Assembly: GCA_947449125.1 (NCBI GenBank) | Contig: CANFQR010000091.1 | Span: 1-6,271 of the forward strand | Source: Bacteroidota bacterium | GTDB taxonomy: Bacteria; Bacteroidota; Bacteroidia; B-17B0; Aurantibacillaceae | DNA: 6,271 nt | Direction of reading: 5' to 3' | Translations under genes and position numbers: made by a program | In this document: piece by piece, positions 4,285 to 6,271 of the stretch | How positions within the stretch are numbered: the stretch's first letter is position 1 | Layout of the letters: the number at the start of each line of letters is the position of its first letter | Notes under the pieces: model-generated | The model's input: only the letters and a program-made list of their open reading frames with translations | Told to the model about the DNA's origin: nothing | Databases searched by the model: none

Positions 4285-6271
4285 TTATTGCTTATAAATA
4301 ATTTTCATTTCCACCCTTCTGTTTTTTTGTCGGCCGGCAGCAGTTTTATTATCGGCAACTGGCATAGTTTGTCCAAACCATTCGGTAATAATCATATCTG
4401 CCGAAACACCTCGTTTTACTAAATAATTTTTTACCGCTTTAGCACGTTTTTCTGACAAAATATAATTTTTATCTACACCACCTTCGTTATCGGTATGTCC
4501 TGATAATTTTAAAATCCAGTCGTATTCATACTGTTTAAGCAAATTTGCCAAATCATTTAATGAAGAAAACGAAACAGGCTTTATAATATCTTTTGCTGTT
4601 GCAAATTCTAAGCTGGCAAAAGCACGTTCAATAATTTTTTTCTCTGCCGGTTTTAATGGTGGCGGTGGCGGACACCCTTTGTATTCTGGCAAACCTGGCA
4701 CAGTAACGCAAGCATCGTCTTTGTCTAAAATACCGTCTTTGTCTGTATCCAAATACGGGCAACCTTTATTTTCTTTTGGACCGGCTTCTTCAGGGCATTT
4801 ATCATTTTTATCTATAATACCGTCGCCATCTCTATCCGGGCAACCCTTTAATTCAAATGGGCCAAATAAATCTGCACACAAGTCATACTTATCAGGTGTT
4901 CCGTCCCCATCTTTATCAGGACAACCCATAAAATCAGCAATACCGGCATCATCAGGGCATTCATCTTCCTTATCAATAATTTTATCACCATCTCTGTCTG
5001 GGCAACCACTAAATTCCAACAAACCTTTATCATCTGGGCAAGCATCTTCCTTATCGGTAATACCATCACCATCTTTATCTGGGCAACCAAGTAATTCTTT
5101 TATTCCAGGCTCCGTAGGACATTTATCATCCTTATCAGGAATATGATCACCATCCGTATCAGGACATCCCATAAACTCCCAAACACCAGCCACATCTTTA
5201 CATAAATCTTTCTTGTCAGAAACTGCGTCATTATCCTTGTCTTTTGTTTTAGTATATCGTAACGGTAATTTTAGAAGGAAATAAAAATTAGCACCATATA
5301 AATCAGTTGTAAACAAACCGGGCAAATTATTTGAACCAAGCACAAGCGGCCCAAGCCTTAACATAGAACCAAAAATAATTGGCTCGCCCCTTTTTGCAGT
5401 TTGAGTATTATAAGAAACGGGTAATGTTAAACCAATCCATTTATAATCAAAACGGGGAGCAATACTTATATTAGTAAAATCATGAACCCGTGTAATTTTA
5501 TTTGGTTGCAAATTAGAAATATTAGCCATTACATTTATATAAAATGGCTTCCATAAATTAAAATCTAACGCAGCGTTAATCGATGTAGGCAGCGCCATTT
5601 TAAAAGTTGTTTCACTTTCTTTAGAACCAAAGGTATTGGTCATTAATGAATCAAAACCGTTTATGCTTTTAATATCTATTGAACGCAAATCCCACATTTT
5701 TATGTTTGCCGTAAAATCATTTGACAAAGCTCCCTTTCTAAATCTAATTCCTCCAATATCATTAATGGCAAGACTGGCTTTGAATTTGTATTTATTCAAA
5801 TCTTTTCTTACTAATCCTTTCTTGCCGTCCATATCGTATTTAAACTTTTCAAACTCGGGACGGTATTCGTAAACAAAACCTAAATCAAACCCAAAACCAG
5901 GGTATGATTCGTATTTATAACTTGATTTTATTTTATCAACCGTTGGATTATTCTCGCTTAATGTTTTTGTTAAAGGGTCGAGGTTAGCACTATGACCATA
6001 TGAAATATCTGACTTAACTAAGCTAAGTGTATCTGACGTAGTAAAGTTATAATCTAAATTACTGATATTAAGATAAACAGCTTCCAACCCCTGGAGTAAT
6101 TTACCGGTTGCACCAATCTTAAAAAAATGTGCGCCCTCATCTTTTAACACCCTTGCGTAGGTTAAACCGTATTCGGCCCAGGTCATTTGTTGCACACTAA
6201 AGTTTTTGTTATTTAAATTAGTCACCCATAATTTTGGATAGATAAACTCTTCAAATGCTAACTTGGCTAAA
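4285..6271 (-). CDS. OmpA-family protein: N-terminal barrel-like region, thrombospondin type 3 repeats, C-terminal peptidoglycan-binding domain; 5' truncated by the window edge
   Basis: The frame stays open from the stop at 4285-4287 to the right edge, giving 661 visible residues with no start. GTG at 6225 is preceded by in-frame coding sequence (FEEFIYPKLW) and is unlikely to be the start; the signal peptide and part of the barrel are outside. Numbered from the edge: about 1-335 is rich in alternating aromatic and polar strands and resembles the DUF5723-type outer-membrane barrel (AEYGLTYARVLKDEG, KLLQGLEAVYLN). Residues 344-534 are seven Asp-rich thrombospondin type 3 units, then a PPPPP linker, then OmpA C-terminal at about 545-661. 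That domain keeps GHTDN with Asp594 and Arg609 in LSEKRA; these match the diaminopimelate-binding Asp and Arg of Acinetobacter OmpA (15 residues apart in both), and it ends in the usual NRRVE. Known role: tethers the outer membrane to peptidoglycan, with calcium-binding repeats as a stiff spacer. The barrel family name is from resemblance only; the rest is secure. Confidence 0.92.
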   Translation of the reverse strand, partial: LAKLAFEEFIYPKLWVTNLNNKNFSVQQMTWAEYGLTYARVLKDEGAHFFKIGATGKLLQGLEAVYLNISNLDYNFTTSDTLSLVKSDISYGHSANLDPLTKTLSENNPTVDKIKSSYKYESYPGFGFDLGFVYEYRPEFEKFKYDMDGKKGLVRKDLNKYKFKASLAINDIGGIRFRKGALSNDFTANIKMWDLRSIDIKSINGFDSLMTNTFGSKESETTFKMALPTSINAALDFNLWKPFYINVMANISNLQPNKITRVHDFTNISIAPRFDYKWIGLTLPVSYNTQTAKRGEPIIFGSMLRLGPLVLGSNNLPGLFTTDLYGANFYFLLKLPLRYTKTKDKDNDAVSDKKDLCKDVAGVWEFMGCPDTDGDHIPDKDDKCPTEPGIKELLGCPDKDGDGITDKEDACPDDKGLLEFSGCPDRDGDKIIDKEDECPDDAGIADFMGCPDKDGDGTPDKYDLCADLFGPFELKGCPDRDGDGIIDKNDKCPEEAGPKENKGCPYLDTDKDGILDKDDACVTVPGLPEYKGCPPPPPLKPAEKKIIERAFASLEFATAKDIIKPVSFSSLNDLANLLKQYEYDWILKLSGHTDNEGGVDKNYILSEKRAKAVKNYLVKRGVSADMIITEWFGQTMPVADNKTAAGRQKNRRVEMKIIYKQ
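4669..5241 (-). repeat. Seven-unit 81-bp coding tandem repeat (thrombospondin type 3 repeats)
   Basis: Seven units encode about 27 residues each with the consensus DxDGDGIxDKxDxCP, then a variable stretch ending GCP. The Asp residues at positions 1, 3, 5, 9 and 12 are the calcium ligands of this repeat type, and each unit carries two Cys. The first unit, beginning DKDNDAV, is degenerate, and the last has two extra residues (YL) before its Asp-rich motif. Total length is 573 bp, exactly seven 81-bp units plus 6 bp. The units differ at the DNA level, so the array is old rather than freshly amplified. Confidence 0.9.

Noticed and set aside
4848..5090. An 80-codon minus-strand frame inside the OmpA-family gene
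   Set aside because: It is the same repeats read in another frame; the Met/Leu/Val-rich sequence has no start context or domain.
4679..5146. A 155-codon open frame on the plus strand opposite the thrombospondin repeats, rich in Ser, Pro, Leu and Gly
   Set aside because: It is the antisense reading of the repeat array. Its periodic SLSGQP composition mirrors the GCPDxDGD units, and the minus-strand protein has clear domain support.
4669..5241. Repeat array as a CRISPR or intergenic satellite
   Set aside because: The 81-bp units keep the reading frame and encode conserved Asp/Cys motifs, so it is a protein-coding repeat.
5636..5872. A 78-codon plus-strand frame opposite the OmpA-family barrel region
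   Set aside because: Shadow of the minus-strand gene; no recognisable domain and no promoter.

Overview
The window reads as AT-rich chromosomal DNA from a member of the Bacteroidota. The evidence is a TonB-dependent receptor with an N-terminal carboxypeptidase-regulatory-like domain, an OmpA-family protein with an N-terminal barrel-type region and thrombospondin type 3 repeats, a Bacteroidota-type LTA-synthase-like sulfatase, start regions without Shine-Dalgarno sequences, and one match to the Bacteroidota -7 promoter motif TAnnTTTG. The genus cannot be told from this sequence. I see no tRNA, rRNA, CRISPR array, insertion sequence or other mobile element.

Layout, left to right. The window opens inside the 3' part of an LTA-synthase/MdoB-family envelope phosphotransferase gene (+, bases 1-722). 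About 50 bp later comes a complete TonB-dependent outer-membrane receptor (+). It has no ATG start; the signal peptide appears only if translation starts at CTG 774 or ATT 771. Ten bases after its stop, a small XRE-family helix-turn-helix regulator ends, transcribed towards it (-, 3286-3507). A 240-bp regulatory region follows (3508-3747). It holds a perfect 22-bp palindrome, a second pair of the same half-sites turned the other way, a 12-bp direct repeat, a -7 promoter match facing right, and several tiny ORFs. A PEGA-like lipoprotein gene (+, 3748-4167) comes next, then a strong bidirectional terminator (4193-4230). The rest of the window is the 3' part of a large OmpA-family gene (-, 4285-6271), whose start lies beyond the right edge.

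All the structural genes act in the cell envelope: phosphotransfer to an envelope glycan or lipid, outer-membrane uptake, a lipoprotein, and a peptidoglycan-anchored outer-membrane protein. They do not form one operon. The sulfatase and receptor genes are collinear and may be co-transcribed. The regulator and lipoprotein genes diverge from a shared control region and look like a regulator-target pair. The OmpA-family gene is convergent with the lipoprotein gene and shares its terminator. The least ordinary part is the 3508-3747 regulatory region; the rest is typical Bacteroidota envelope gene content.
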